From contig NZ_JABWCU010000009.1 in assembly GCF_018491765.1 (NCBI RefSeq), positions 1 to 64,000 on the forward strand: a stretch of DNA of 64,000 nucleotides, given 5' to 3'. The DNA is from Novosphingobium profundi. Its GTDB lineage: Bacteria; Pseudomonadota; Alphaproteobacteria; Sphingomonadales; Sphingomonadaceae. The notes below the pieces were generated by a model. That model was given only the letters and a program-made list of their open reading frames with translations. It did no database searches and was not told the DNA's origin. The first letter of the stretch is position 1. Each line of letters starts with the position of its first letter. Of the stretch, positions 32,647 to 41,531 are shown one piece after another. The position numbers and the translations under genes are program-made.

Positions 32647-34530
32647 ATGAAGGACCTGTACGAGCAGTGCCGGGCGCGCAGTCTTGCCGACCCCGAAAGC
32701 TTCTGGCGCGAGGCAGCCCACGCGATCGACTGGATCTCGCCGCCCGAAACCATCCACGATCCCGAGCACGGCTGGTTCGCCGGGGGAACGCTGAACACCG
32801 CCTGGAACGCGGTCGACCGACACGTAGCCGAAGGTCGCGGCGCGGCTTGCGCCCTCATCTACGACAGCCCTGTCACCGACACCGTGCGCCGGTGGTCCTA
32901 CGCCCAATTGCTGGACGAGGTCGGCCGGGTCGCGGCGATGCTCTCGGCGCGTGGAGTTACCAAAGGTGACCGGGTAGTCATCTATATGCCGATGATCCCG
33001 CAGGCGGTCTTTGCGATGCTTGCCTGCGCTCGCCTCGGCGCGATCCATTCGGTCGTCTTCGGTGGCTTTGCCCCGCACGAACTCGCCAAGCGCATCGACG
33101 ATGCCACGCCGCGCGTGGTCCTTACTGCCTCGTGCGGAATCGAGGGCACGCGCACGATCGCCTACAAGCCCCTGGTCGACGCGGCTCTGTGCGCAGCCCA
33201 TCATCAGGTGGAGAGCGTCATCGTATTCAACCGCGATGCCCTGCCCGCCAAGATCGACGCCCCGCGCGATCACGATTGGGAGGCCCTGCGGAGCGTGACC
33301 GCGCACCATCCGGTCCCACCCTGCGCACCAATGGCATCCGACGATCCGCTTTACATCCTCTATACTTCGGGCACGACGGGTACCCCCAAGGGCGTCGTTC
33401 GCGAGAACGGCGGGCACGCGGTCTCACTCGCCTGGACGATGAAGGCGATCTTCGGGATCGAGGCGGGCGATGTCTTCTGGGCTGCCTCGGACGTAGGGTG
33501 GGTCGTAGGCCATAGCTACATCGTCTATGCCCCGCTGCTCGCCGGAGCGACCACGGTCCTCTTCGAGGGCAAGCCGGTCGGCACGCCCGACGCCGGAACC
33601 TTCTGGCGCGTGATCGAGCGGCATCGGGTGAAGACCTTCTTCACGGCCCCGACGGCAATCCGCGCAATCCGCAAGGAGGATCCGGACGCGAGCTTCCTCG
33701 GCCAGATCGGCACTGGAGCCCTTCGCGCCATCTTCCTGGCTGGTGAACGCGCCGATCCCGAGACAATCGCCTGGGCGGAAGGGCACACTGGCCTCCCGGT
33801 CATCGACAACTGGTGGCAGACCGAGCTCGGCGCACCGGCGATCGCGACGTGCTTCGGGTTGGGCGATAGCCGGCGCAAGCGTGGCAGCGCCGGCTTTCCT
33901 GTACCCGGCAACCATTTTGCGATCCTGGGCGAAGACGGCCAGCCCGTCCCCACCGGCAAGAGCGGCGCCGTCGCGATGAAGCTCCCGCTGGCGCCGTGCG
34001 CCTTCCGCAGCCTATGGAACAACCCCGAGGGCTTTGCGAAAAATTTCCAGACCTTTCCCGGTTACTACGAGACCGGCGATGCGGGCCACTTCGATGCCGA
34101 GGGTTACCTCCACATCATGGGACGCACCGACGACATCATCAACGTGGCCGGCCACAGGCTCTCGACCGGGCAGATGGAACAGATCGTGGCTTCGGTTGAC
34201 GGTGTGGCGGAATGCGCCGTGATCGGCGCGGACGACGGGCTCAAGGGCCAGGTCCCGGTGGCCTTCATCATCGCCCGCGCCGAAGCGCCCGAACTCGAAA
34301 CGCTCGCATCGCGGGCAATCGCACGCGTCCGGGCCGAACTGGGTGCGGTCGCCGCGCTCAAGACGGCCTACCTCGTCCCGCAACTGCCCAAGACGCGCTC
34401 GGGCAAGATCCTGCGCAATGCCCTTCGCAAGATCATGAGCGGGGAGGACTTCGCGCCGCCACCCACGATCGACGATCCTTCGTCACTCGAAGCGATCCGC
34501 TCGGTCGTGCACCCGCGCGCCGCCGCGTGA
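32647..34530 (+). CDS. prpE: Propionyl-CoA synthetase
   Basis: A 627-aa AMP-forming acyl-CoA synthetase of PrpE type: LADPESFWREAAHAIDWISP (PrpE N-terminus), ILYTSGTTGTPKGVVRENGG near 237, FWAASDVGWVVGHSYIVYAP, DNWWQTELGAPA, YETGDAGHFDAEGYLHIMGR, and the lysine in [17 protein letters not shown] near 583. It converts propionate to propionyl-CoA in the cytoplasm. GAGGAGGAGAGG precedes ATG 32647, nearly identical to the porin leader. With acs, the porin and MFS it completes a short-chain fatty acid locus. Confidence 0.93.
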   Translation: MKDLYEQCRARSLADPESFWREAAHAIDWISPPETIHDPEHGWFAGGTLNTAWNAVDRHVAEGRGAACALIYDSPVTDTVRRWSYAQLLDEVGRVAAMLSARGVTKGDRVVIYMPMIPQAVFAMLACARLGAIHSVVFGGFAPHELAKRIDDATPRVVLTASCGIEGTRTIAYKPLVDAALCAAHHQVESVIVFNRDALPAKIDAPRDHDWEALRSVTAHHPVPPCAPMASDDPLYILYTSGTTGTPKGVVRENGGHAVSLAWTMKAIFGIEAGDVFWAASDVGWVVGHSYIVYAPLLAGATTVLFEGKPVGTPDAGTFWRVIERHRVKTFFTAPTAIRAIRKEDPDASFLGQIGTGALRAIFLAGERADPETIAWAEGHTGLPVIDNWWQTELGAPAIATCFGLGDSRRKRGSAGFPVPGNHFAILGEDGQPVPTGKSGAVAMKLPLAPCAFRSLWNNPEGFAKNFQTFPGYYETGDAGHFDAEGYLHIMGRTDDIINVAGHRLSTGQMEQIVASVDGVAECAVIGADDGLKGQVPVAFIIARAEAPELETLASRAIARVRAELGAVAALKTAYLVPQLPKTRSGKILRNALRKIMSGEDFAPPPTIDDPSSLEAIRSVVHPRAAA

Positions 34531-34551
34531 AATGCACAGGTTATGCGCATC

Positions 34552-34571
34552 TTATCCACAAGTTATCCACA
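34552..34571 (+). promoter_or_regulatory. Two consensus DnaA boxes
   Basis: TTATCCACA occurs at 34552-34560 and again at 34563-34571, same orientation, 11 bp start to start (one helical turn). A weaker TTATGCGCA lies just upstream (34541). Both match the consensus DnaA box exactly. The site is between prpE and the PilZ gene. Confidence 0.7.
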
Positions 34572-34659
34572 CATGCGGGCCTAACCGAGGAGGTGCGCTA
34601 ACCCGTTCGCAAACGTGATCGAGCCAAGGCCTAATGCCCAACAGCAAAGGCCTTGTTTC

Positions 34660-34953
34660 GTGTCGACATCCCCTCCGCGCGCACCGCGCTGCGAAATCAT
34701 GTTGATCTGCGAAGTGCGGCAAGGCTCGCGCCCCTGGCGCCTGGTCCGTCTCGAAGACCTCTCTCCCGAGGGCTTTCGCATCGCCTGGCTTCCCGATGTG
34801 CAAGCGCACGTTCCGCTGCGCATTCGCATCCCCGGCCTTCAGATGCTTACCGCCGAAGTGCGCTGGACCAAGGGCGATGGCGTGGGCTGCGCCTTCACCG
34901 CACCGCTCCACGTTGCCGTGTTCGAGCACCTCGTTCGCCAGAGGAGCGACTGA
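34660..34953 (+). CDS. PilZ-domain protein
   Basis: A 97-aa single-domain PilZ protein: the N-terminal part RAPRCEIMLICEVRQGSRPW replaces the usual RxxxR with a weaker basic set, then LVRLEDLSPEGFRIAW (the (D/N)xSxxG-like motif LEDLSPEGF) and GDGVGCAF. PilZ proteins bind c-di-GMP or act as degenerate partners. Start GTG 34660 follows AAAGG; GTG 34615 would add 15 residues. Two DnaA boxes lie about 90 bp upstream. Confidence 0.75.
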   Translation: MSTSPPRAPRCEIMLICEVRQGSRPWRLVRLEDLSPEGFRIAWLPDVQAHVPLRIRIPGLQMLTAEVRWTKGDGVGCAFTAPLHVAVFEHLVRQRSD

Positions 34954-34960
34954 CACGAAA

Positions 34961-34987
34961 AAGGGCGGACCGCGATGGCCCGCCCTT
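34961..34987. terminator. Hairpin between pilZ and lpdA
   Basis: AAGGGCGG (34961-34968) pairs with CCGCCCTT (34980-34987), 11-base loop, between convergent genes. An A-run lies just left (cgaaaa), which serves as a T-run for the minus strand, so it fits as the lpdA-side terminator and possibly acts in both directions. Confidence 0.7.
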
Positions 34988-35018
34988 CCCGTTGATTGCC
35001 CTGTCGCGCGATGCGCGA

Positions 35019-36431
35019 TCAGATGTGGATTGCGCGTCCGAAGGCGGCGAGCACCGATTCGTGCATCGATTCCGAGATCGTCGGGTGCGGGAACACCGTT
35101 TGCATCAGTTCGGCCTCGGTCGTCTCGAGCGTCTTGCCCACGACGTAGCCCTGGATCATCTCGGTCACTTCCGCGCCCACCATGTGTGCGCCCAGCAGTT
35201 CGCCGGTCTTGGCGTCGAACACGGTCTTCACGAAGCCTTCCGGTTCGCCAAGCGCAATCGCCTTGCCGTTGCCGATGAAGGGGAACGTGCCCGCCTTGAC
35301 GGTGTAGCCCGCTTCCTTGGCCTTGGCTTCGGTCATGCCGACCGAGGCCACCTGCGGGTGGCAGTAGGTGCAGCCCGGGATGTTGTTGCGATCGAGGCCG
35401 TGCGGGTGGACGTCCTTGTTGCCCAGTTCCTGTGCGATAGCTTCGGCCGCAGTCACGCCTTCATGGCTCGCCTTGTGGGCCAGCCAGGGTCCGGGCGTGC
35501 AGTCGCCGATGGCCCACAGGCCCGGAACACCGGTGCGGCCATAATCGTCGATCTGGATGAACCCGCGGTCGAGCTTGGCGCCGACCTTTTCCAGACCCAC
35601 GTTCTCGGTATTGGGCACGATGCCCACGGCCGAGATCACATGGCTGTAGGTCTCTTCGGTGACCTTGCCGTCCTTCGCCTTGATCGCGACCTTGACGTCC
35701 TTGGCACCGGCCTTGACCGACTGCACCGCCGCTTCGGTCAGGATCTTCATGCCCTGCTTGGTCAGTGCCTTTTCCATGAAGGCCGAGACGTCCTTGTCCT
35801 CGACCGGCATGATCCGGTCGAGCATTTCGACGATCGTGACCTCGACGCCCATGTCGTTGTAGAAACTCGCGAACTCGACGCCGATCGCGCCCGAGCCCAT
35901 GACCAGCAGCTTGGTCGGCATTTCGGTCGGGGTCATGGCGTGGCGATAGGTCCACACGCGCTTGCCGTCGACCGGCGCGAACGGCAGTTCGCGTGCACGG
36001 GCGCCGGTTGCGACGATGATGTGCTTGGCCGAGATCGTTTCCTTGCCGGCTTCGCCAGCCACTTCGATCTTGCCGCCGCCAAGAAGCGTCCCCGTGCCCA
36101 TGTGCACGGTGATCTTGTTCTTCTTCATCAGGTGCGTGACGCCCTGGTTGAGCTGCTTGGCCACTCCGCGCGAACGCTTGACCACGGCGTCGAGATCGGC
36201 GCGGATGTTGTCCGCGGCGAGGCCGTAGTTCTTCGCGTGCTGCATCTGGTGGAACACCTCGGCCGAGCGCAGCAGCGCCTTGGTCGGGATGCAGCCCCAG
36301 TTGAGGCAGATGCCGCCGAGCAGTTCGCGCTCGACAATCGCGGTCTTGAGGCCCAGCTGCGCGGCGCGGATCGCCGAAACATAGCCACCGGGGCCGGAAC
36401 CGAGGACGATGACGTCGTAGGAAGCTGCCAC
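35019..36431 (-). CDS. lpdA: Dihydrolipoyl dehydrogenase (E3)
   Basis: A 470-aa flavoprotein that reoxidises dihydrolipoyl groups with NAD+. VIVLGSGPGGYVSAIRAAQL is the FAD loop; GGICLNWGCIPTKALLRSAE carries the redox disulfide (CxxxxC); KLLVMGSGAIGVEFASFYND is the NAD loop; the C-terminal HPTISESMHESVLAAFG gives the His-Glu pair. It is the last gene of the operon E2, thioesterase, thioesterase, lpdA, four bases after the preceding gene, so it serves pyruvate dehydrogenase. Confidence 0.96.
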   Translation of the reverse strand: MAASYDVIVLGSGPGGYVSAIRAAQLGLKTAIVERELLGGICLNWGCIPTKALLRSAEVFHQMQHAKNYGLAADNIRADLDAVVKRSRGVAKQLNQGVTHLMKKNKITVHMGTGTLLGGGKIEVAGEAGKETISAKHIIVATGARARELPFAPVDGKRVWTYRHAMTPTEMPTKLLVMGSGAIGVEFASFYNDMGVEVTIVEMLDRIMPVEDKDVSAFMEKALTKQGMKILTEAAVQSVKAGAKDVKVAIKAKDGKVTEETYSHVISAVGIVPNTENVGLEKVGAKLDRGFIQIDDYGRTGVPGLWAIGDCTPGPWLAHKASHEGVTAAEAIAQELGNKDVHPHGLDRNNIPGCTYCHPQVASVGMTEAKAKEAGYTVKAGTFPFIGNGKAIALGEPEGFVKTVFDAKTGELLGAHMVGAEVTEMIQGYVVGKTLETTEAELMQTVFPHPTISESMHESVLAAFGRAIHI

Positions 36432-36435
36432 TGTC

Positions 36436-36825
36436 TTAATTCTCCTGTTCGATTACGCGGGGCCGCCCCGCATCGTCGATCGCGACGAAGGTAAAGACCG
36501 CCTGGGTCACCTTCACGCGCTCTTCTTCGTAGCGATGGCGACGCCAGGCCTCGACGGCGATCGTCATCGAGGTCCGGCCCACCTTTTGAATGTCTCCATA
36601 GACGGTCACTTCGTCACCGATGCTGACCGGCTTGTGGAACTGCATGGAATCCATGGCGACGGTCACCGCGCGGCCACGCGAATAGCGCGCCGCGACAAGG
36701 CCGGCGGCCATGTCCATCTGGCTGACCAGCCAGCCACCGAAGATGTCGCCATAGGCGTTGGTGTCGGCCGGCATCGCGGAAACACGGATCGTCGGCTCCC
36801 GCTTGTCTGCAATCATATCGGGCAT
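36436..36825 (-). CDS. Hotdog-fold acyl-CoA thioesterase (YciA-like), second copy in the operon
   Basis: A 129-aa protein: IRVSAMPADTNAYGDIFGGW is the YciA-type active-site segment (N...G.IFGGW with the catalytic Asp), then AVTVAMDSMQFHKPVSIGDE and VGRTSMTIAVEAW. Hydrolyses acyl-CoA thioesters. Start 36825 follows the upstream paralogue by one base. Presence between PDH E2 and E3 genes suggests a role in clearing CoA esters or guarding free CoA during pyruvate oxidation; this is inferred. Confidence 0.9.
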   Translation of the reverse strand: MPDMIADKREPTIRVSAMPADTNAYGDIFGGWLVSQMDMAAGLVAARYSRGRAVTVAMDSMQFHKPVSIGDEVTVYGDIQKVGRTSMTIAVEAWRRHRYEEERVKVTQAVFTFVAIDDAGRPRVIEQEN

Positions 36826-36826
36826 T

Positions 36827-37243
36827 TCATGCCTCCTTCACGGCCTCCGAAAGCGCCTGCGCTATCGGGCGTGGCCGGTCATCCTCACCCAGCACGACGA
36901 ACGTGAAGGTGCCGTTGGCGACCTCCACCATGTCCTCGCTGGCCCGCGCCCGGCCGAAACCGCGCGTACGCACCGTCATCGAGGTGCGCCCGACGCGGGC
37001 AACCTCGGCATAGACGTTGAGCTCGTCGCCCACTTGCATCACGCCCGGAAACGCGAAATCGGTCGCACCCACGACCACCGCCTTGAAACCCGTGCGGCGG
37101 GTCACGAGCGAGCTCGCACCCAGCGCCAGCTGGCACATCAGCCAACCGCCGAAGACCCCGCCGTAAGGGTTGAGATCGGTGGGCATCGCGGTGACGCGAA
37201 TGACAAGGTCACCCGCACCGCGATCCCCGGCCTCGTGCGTCAT
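36827..37243 (-). CDS. Hotdog-fold acyl-CoA thioesterase, first copy in the operon
   Basis: A 138-aa paralogue of the next gene: IRVTAMPTDLNPYGGVFGGW, VGATDFAFPGVMQVGDELNV and VGRTSMTVRTRGFGRAR align with it in order. The substitution D/I to G/V in the active-site loop (PYGGVFGGW versus AYGDIFGGW) removes the usual catalytic aspartate, so activity may differ or be lost and the pair could work as a heteromer. One base separates it from the E2 stop. Tandem duplication inside the PDH operon. Confidence 0.88.
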   Translation of the reverse strand: MTHEAGDRGAGDLVIRVTAMPTDLNPYGGVFGGWLMCQLALGASSLVTRRTGFKAVVVGATDFAFPGVMQVGDELNVYAEVARVGRTSMTVRTRGFGRARASEDMVEVANGTFTFVVLGEDDRPRPIAQALSEAVKEA

Positions 37244-37244
37244 C

Positions 37245-38540
37245 TCAGGCGATCAGCGCCAGCGGGTTCTCGACGAGATCCTTGAACGCGGCCATCAGGC
37301 GCGCGCCGTCGGCACCGTCGATCGCGCGGTGGTCGAAGCTGCCGGTCGCGCTCATCACGGTGGCGACGCCCAGCGAACCGTCGTCCATGACCCAGGGTTG
37401 CTTCTGACCCGCGCCAATGGCCATGATCATCGCCTGCGGGGGGTTGACCACCGCCGAGAACGACTTGATGCCCATCATGCCCATGTTCGAAATCGAAGCC
37501 GTACCGCCCTGGTATTCCTCGGGCTTGAGCTTGCCTTCCTTGGCGCGGCTGCCCAGGTCCTTGGTCATCGTGGCGATCTGCGAGAACGACTTGTTGTTCG
37601 CGTCGGGCACGATCGGGGTGATCAGGCCGCCCGGGATCGAGACCGCGACCGAGATGTCGGCCCGCTCGTACTTGATGAGCTCGCTGCCGGCGAAGGCGAC
37701 GTTGCACTCGGGCACTTCCATCAGTGCCAGGCCCAGCGCCTTGATCAACATGTCGTTGACCGAGACCTTGATGCCGCGGCTCGCCAGCGTCTCGTTGACC
37801 TGCGCGCGCAGCGCCATGAGCTTGTCGAGCTTCACGTCCACCGAAAGGTAGATGTGCGGCGCTTCCTGCTTGGACTGCGTGAGGCGCTTGGCGATGGTCT
37901 TGCGCATGCCCGAAAGCGCTTCGATCGTGTGCGGAATGCGCTCATCGAGGATCGCCGAGGCGCTGGCCACCGGTGCGGGAGCCGCAGCCGGGGCGGCAGG
38001 AGCGGCCGACGCGGCGGCAGGCTTGGCTGCGCCGGGCTGCGCGGCTTCGATGTCGGCCTTGACGATGCGGCCATTCGGGCCCGAGCCCTGGACCGAGCCG
38101 AGATCGACGCCCTTGGCTTCGGCAAGACGGCGCGCCAGCGGCGAGGCGGCAATGCGGCCCTCGCTCGCCTTGGGCGCGGCCGGAGCCGGTGCCGAAGCGG
38201 CAGGCGCGGGGGCTGCGGCCGGAGCAGCAGCGGCCTCGGCCTTGGGCGCCGCCGGAGCGGCCGAAACGGAAGCACCCGCCAGGGCCGAGGCATCCTCGCC
38301 TTCTTCGGCGAGAAGCGCAATGACGGTGCCGACCTTCACGCCCTCGGTGCCCTCGGGCACGGCGATCTTGCCGATCACGCCTTCATCGACCGCTTCGAAC
38401 TCCATCGTTGCCTTGTCGGTTTCGATCTCGGCCATGATGTCGCCGGAGCTGACGGTATCGCCTTCCTTCACCAGCCATTTGGCCAGCTTGCCCTCTTCCA
38501 TGGTGGGGGAAAGGGCGGGCATCTTGATCTCGATGGGCAT
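37245..38540 (-). CDS. pdhC: Pyruvate dehydrogenase E2, dihydrolipoyl acetyltransferase
   Basis: A 431-aa E2. One lipoyl domain at the N-terminus ([17 protein letters not shown] carries the lipoylated K about 43), an Ala/Pro-rich linker (about 85-130), the subunit-binding domain [20 protein letters not shown] near 135-170, another flexible linker, then the catalytic domain ending in [15 protein letters not shown] (HxxxDG). ATG 38540 is preferred; the open frame upstream to 39068 crosses the divergent usp gene. First gene of the four-gene operon; the E1 genes lie elsewhere. Confidence 0.95.
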   Translation of the reverse strand: MPIEIKMPALSPTMEEGKLAKWLVKEGDTVSSGDIMAEIETDKATMEFEAVDEGVIGKIAVPEGTEGVKVGTVIALLAEEGEDASALAGASVSAAPAAPKAEAAAAPAAAPAPAASAPAPAAPKASEGRIAASPLARRLAEAKGVDLGSVQGSGPNGRIVKADIEAAQPGAAKPAAASAAPAAPAAAPAPVASASAILDERIPHTIEALSGMRKTIAKRLTQSKQEAPHIYLSVDVKLDKLMALRAQVNETLASRGIKVSVNDMLIKALGLALMEVPECNVAFAGSELIKYERADISVAVSIPGGLITPIVPDANNKSFSQIATMTKDLGSRAKEGKLKPEEYQGGTASISNMGMMGIKSFSAVVNPPQAMIMAIGAGQKQPWVMDDGSLGVATVMSATGSFDHRAIDGADGARLMAAFKDLVENPLALIA

Positions 38541-38702
38541 GGAAGCTGTTATGTCCCTTAATTCCGTGGGAGGTTGTTCGGGTTGCCCCTTCATTGAACA
38601 AGTTGAGCTTTGCGCACAAGCTCCCAACGTGTGCTTTTTTCGCATATGGGATGGGTTGCGCGCAGGCTCAATAGCCCCGATAAGGCGCGGGAGAGGACGG
38701 AC

Positions 38703-39164
38703 ATGCGCGTATATCTGGTCATTGTGGACGAAAGCGACGAGGCTCTCGTCGCCCTGCAATATGCAGCAAGGAGAGCTGCAAAAACCGAAGGTGCACTTCA
38801 CCTTCTTGCAATCGTACCCCCACAGGAGTTCAACGCGTTTGCCGGCGTGCAGGCCACGATCGAGGAAGAGGCACGCGCCCGCGCCGAGACGCTCGTCACC
38901 GCGGCGGCGGGCAACCTGCTCTCGCAAGGCGCGAAGATGCCGCTGATCTCGGTCGAAGCCGGCGAGGACATCAAGGTGGTGCGCAAGTACCTCGAGGACC
39001 ACCCCGAGGTCTCCGCGCTGGTGCTCGGTGCCGCGCGCGAGGGCGGTCCGGGCCCCCTCGTCTCGCACTTCACCGGCTCGGGCCTTGCCCGCATGGCCTG
39101 CCCGGTCTTCGTGATCCCGGGCAGCCTCGACGACGATGCAATCGAGCGTCTTGCCGACAACTAG
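38703..39164 (+). CDS. Universal stress protein (UspA family)
   Basis: A 153-aa UspA-fold protein: [29 protein letters not shown], and the nucleotide-binding region [20 protein letters not shown] then ACPVFVIPG at the C-terminus. ATG 38703 follows AGGACGG. Divergent from pdhC (162 bp between starts) and convergent with RNase R. Members respond to growth arrest and stress; the target is unknown. Confidence 0.88.
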   Translation: MRVYLVIVDESDEALVALQYAARRAAKTEGALHLLAIVPPQEFNAFAGVQATIEEEARARAETLVTAAAGNLLSQGAKMPLISVEAGEDIKVVRKYLEDHPEVSALVLGAAREGGPGPLVSHFTGSGLARMACPVFVIPGSLDDDAIERLADN

Positions 39165-39199
39165 GGCCGGTCACCTGATGCCGTTCGCCTGGCGGGCGA

Positions 39200-41470
39200 C
39201 TAGCGCTTCTTGCCGCGCCCCTGGTGGCGGATATTGTTCGGGCGACCGCGCTTGCCAACAAGGTGCTGGCCCTTCTTCTTGAGCGCCATCGGCTTGCCGC
39301 GCGGCTCGATCCGGCCGCCGCCTTCCTCGAGCTCGAACTTGAGCGCACCGGTCAGCGCATTCGCCTCGGCAAGACGCAACGGCAGGATCTGGCCGATGGC
39401 GTAGCTCGTGCCGGTTCGCTCACCTTCGAGGACTTGCGCTTTCTCGTCATAGGCGAAACGTTCATCGCCCAGCGTCGAAACAGGCACGAGCCCATCGCCG
39501 CCGAGCGAGAAGATCGTTGCGAAGAAGCCGAACTTCTGAACGCCGGTGATGCGGCAGTCGAACACTTCACCCACGCGCGAGGCGAGCCAGGCCGCGACAT
39601 AGCGGTCAATGGTTTCACGTTCGGCTTCCATCGCCCGGCGCTCGGCCTGGCTGATGGCGTCGCTGACGCGGCCCAGATCCTCGCGGTCGCGCTCGGAGAG
39701 GCCGCTGGTGGCGGGGATCTCACCTCCCGGTGCGGGCTGTTCGAGGTGGTAGGCATCTACGAGCGCACGGTGGACAAGCAAGTCGGCGTAGCGGCGGATC
39801 GGCGAGGTGAAGTGTGCGTACGAACCCAGCGCCAACCCGAAGTGCCCCGCATTGCGCGGGCCATAATAGGCCTGTGTCTGGCTGCGCAGCACCGCTTCCA
39901 TGATCAGCGCCTTCTCGCTCTCGTCGGCGATGTCCTTGAGCAGGCGGTTGAACAGGCCGGGCGTGATGACCTGGCCCATCGCCAGCTTCTTGTCGAACGT
40001 GGCGAGGTAGTCCTTGAGCGCAACCAGCTTCTCGCGGCTCGGCGTCTCGTGGATGCGGTAGACGACGGGTGCGACCTTGGCTTCGAGTGCCTTGGCCGCC
40101 GCGACGTTGGCCGCGATCATGAAGTCCTCGACGACGCGGTGCGCATCGAGCCGCTCGCGCGTGGCGATCTCGGTGATGCGCCCCTTCTCGTCGAGCTTCA
40201 CGCGGCGCTCGGGCAGTTCGAGCTCGAGCGGATCGCGCGCCTTGCGCGCCTCGGCCAGCGCCTTCCAGCAGGCCCAAAGCCCTTGCAGGTTCTCGCCCGC
40301 CCGCCCCTCGTCGATGCGCGCCTGCGCCTCTTCGTAAGCGATGACCTCGTCGATGCGCACGATGGCGCGGGTGAAGCGCCAGTCGACGACTTTGCCCTTC
40401 GCGTCGATCGAAAGGTGGCAGGCCATGGCCGCGCGGTCCTCGCCCGAGCGCAGCGAGCAGACATCGGCGCTCAGGATTTCGGGCAGCATGGGCACGACGC
40501 GGTCGGGGAAATAGACCGAGTTGCCGCGCTTGCGTGCCTCGCGGTCGATCGCTCCGCCCGGACGCACGTAGAACGAAACGTCGGCGATCGCGACAAGCGC
40601 ATCGAAGCCGCCGGACGCGTTGGGCTTGGCCCAGATCGCATCGTCGTGGTCGCGCGCGTCGGACGGGTCGATCGCGACGATCGGCAGGTGGCGCAAGTCC
40701 TCGCGGGTGTCGGGGTTGAGCGGGACCTTCGCGACCGCCTCGGCCTCGGCCAAAGTTTCCTCCTGGAAAACATTGGGGATGCCGTGCTTGTGGATCGCGA
40801 TCAGGCTGAACGCCTTGGGCGCGAGCGGTTCGCCCAACACCTCGGTCACCTTGACCGAGGCGCGGATCGACTTGCCAATAGGCTCCGCCAGCACGAGCTC
40901 GCCGGCCTCCGCGCCGCCCAGATCGCTGATCTTGGACGACTGGCGCACCCGCTTGTCGACGGGCTGGAGCCAGGCACCGCCGGCCTTGTCGATCTCGACC
41001 ACGCCCAGCATCTGCTCGGAGCGCAGCGCGAGCTTCTTCATCGGATAGCCGCGCCACCCCGTTCCGGTTTCCTCGGTCCGGGAAAGTACGCGGTCACCTT
41101 TCTTTAGCGCGCCCATCGGGTTGCGCTTGCCCTTGGGCTCGACGAGCCGGATGCGCGGGGGCGGGGTTGCGTCCTCGGGCTGCCAGGTGTCGGGCACGGC
41201 CACTGCCTCGCCTTCGTCAATGTCGATCACGCGCAAGACGGTAACCTTGGGTAACCCGCCCATGCGGTGGAACGCGGTGCGGTTACCGTCGATCAGGCCT
41301 TCCTCGGCCATGTCCTTGAGCAGCGCCTTGAGCTGGATCTTCTCGTTGCCCTTCAAGGCAAAGGCGCGCGCAATCTCGCGCTTGCCGGCGGGGCCGTCAG
41401 CGTTCTGGATGAAGTCGAGGATCTGCTTGCGCGTCGGCAGACCCGGTTCGGGCCGATGTTTGGGAGCCAT
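39200..41470 (-). CDS. rnr: Ribonuclease R
   Basis: A 756-aa 3'-5' exoribonuclease. N-terminal winged-helix (PTRKQILDFIQNADGPAGKR), cold-shock-like domains, then RNB: DPSDARDHDDAIWAKPN near 270 holds the metal-binding aspartates, YYGPRNAGHFGLALGSYAHF and TSPIRRYADLLVHRALV follow, a C-terminal S1 domain (VFDCRITGVQKFGFFATIFS) and a basic tail (GRPNNIRHQGRGKKR). ATG 41470 is chosen because MAPKHRPEP starts the family; the frame is open further upstream. Degrades structured RNA in quality control. Confidence 0.95.
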   Translation of the reverse strand: MAPKHRPEPGLPTRKQILDFIQNADGPAGKREIARAFALKGNEKIQLKALLKDMAEEGLIDGNRTAFHRMGGLPKVTVLRVIDIDEGEAVAVPDTWQPEDATPPPRIRLVEPKGKRNPMGALKKGDRVLSRTEETGTGWRGYPMKKLALRSEQMLGVVEIDKAGGAWLQPVDKRVRQSSKISDLGGAEAGELVLAEPIGKSIRASVKVTEVLGEPLAPKAFSLIAIHKHGIPNVFQEETLAEAEAVAKVPLNPDTREDLRHLPIVAIDPSDARDHDDAIWAKPNASGGFDALVAIADVSFYVRPGGAIDREARKRGNSVYFPDRVVPMLPEILSADVCSLRSGEDRAAMACHLSIDAKGKVVDWRFTRAIVRIDEVIAYEEAQARIDEGRAGENLQGLWACWKALAEARKARDPLELELPERRVKLDEKGRITEIATRERLDAHRVVEDFMIAANVAAAKALEAKVAPVVYRIHETPSREKLVALKDYLATFDKKLAMGQVITPGLFNRLLKDIADESEKALIMEAVLRSQTQAYYGPRNAGHFGLALGSYAHFTSPIRRYADLLVHRALVDAYHLEQPAPGGEIPATSGLSERDREDLGRVSDAISQAERRAMEAERETIDRYVAAWLASRVGEVFDCRITGVQKFGFFATIFSLGGDGLVPVSTLGDERFAYDEKAQVLEGERTGTSYAIGQILPLRLAEANALTGALKFELEEGGGRIEPRGKPMALKKKGQHLVGKRGRPNNIRHQGRGKKR

Positions 41471-41531
41471 GCCCCTGCCATGGGACACCACGCGCGCGAA
41501 TGCAATGGGGCGTGAGAGCCCCTCCGGCGCG

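Noticed and set aside
39224..41107. A 627-codon plus-strand frame opposite rnr
   Set aside because: Antisense shadow; RNase R on the other strand is unambiguous.
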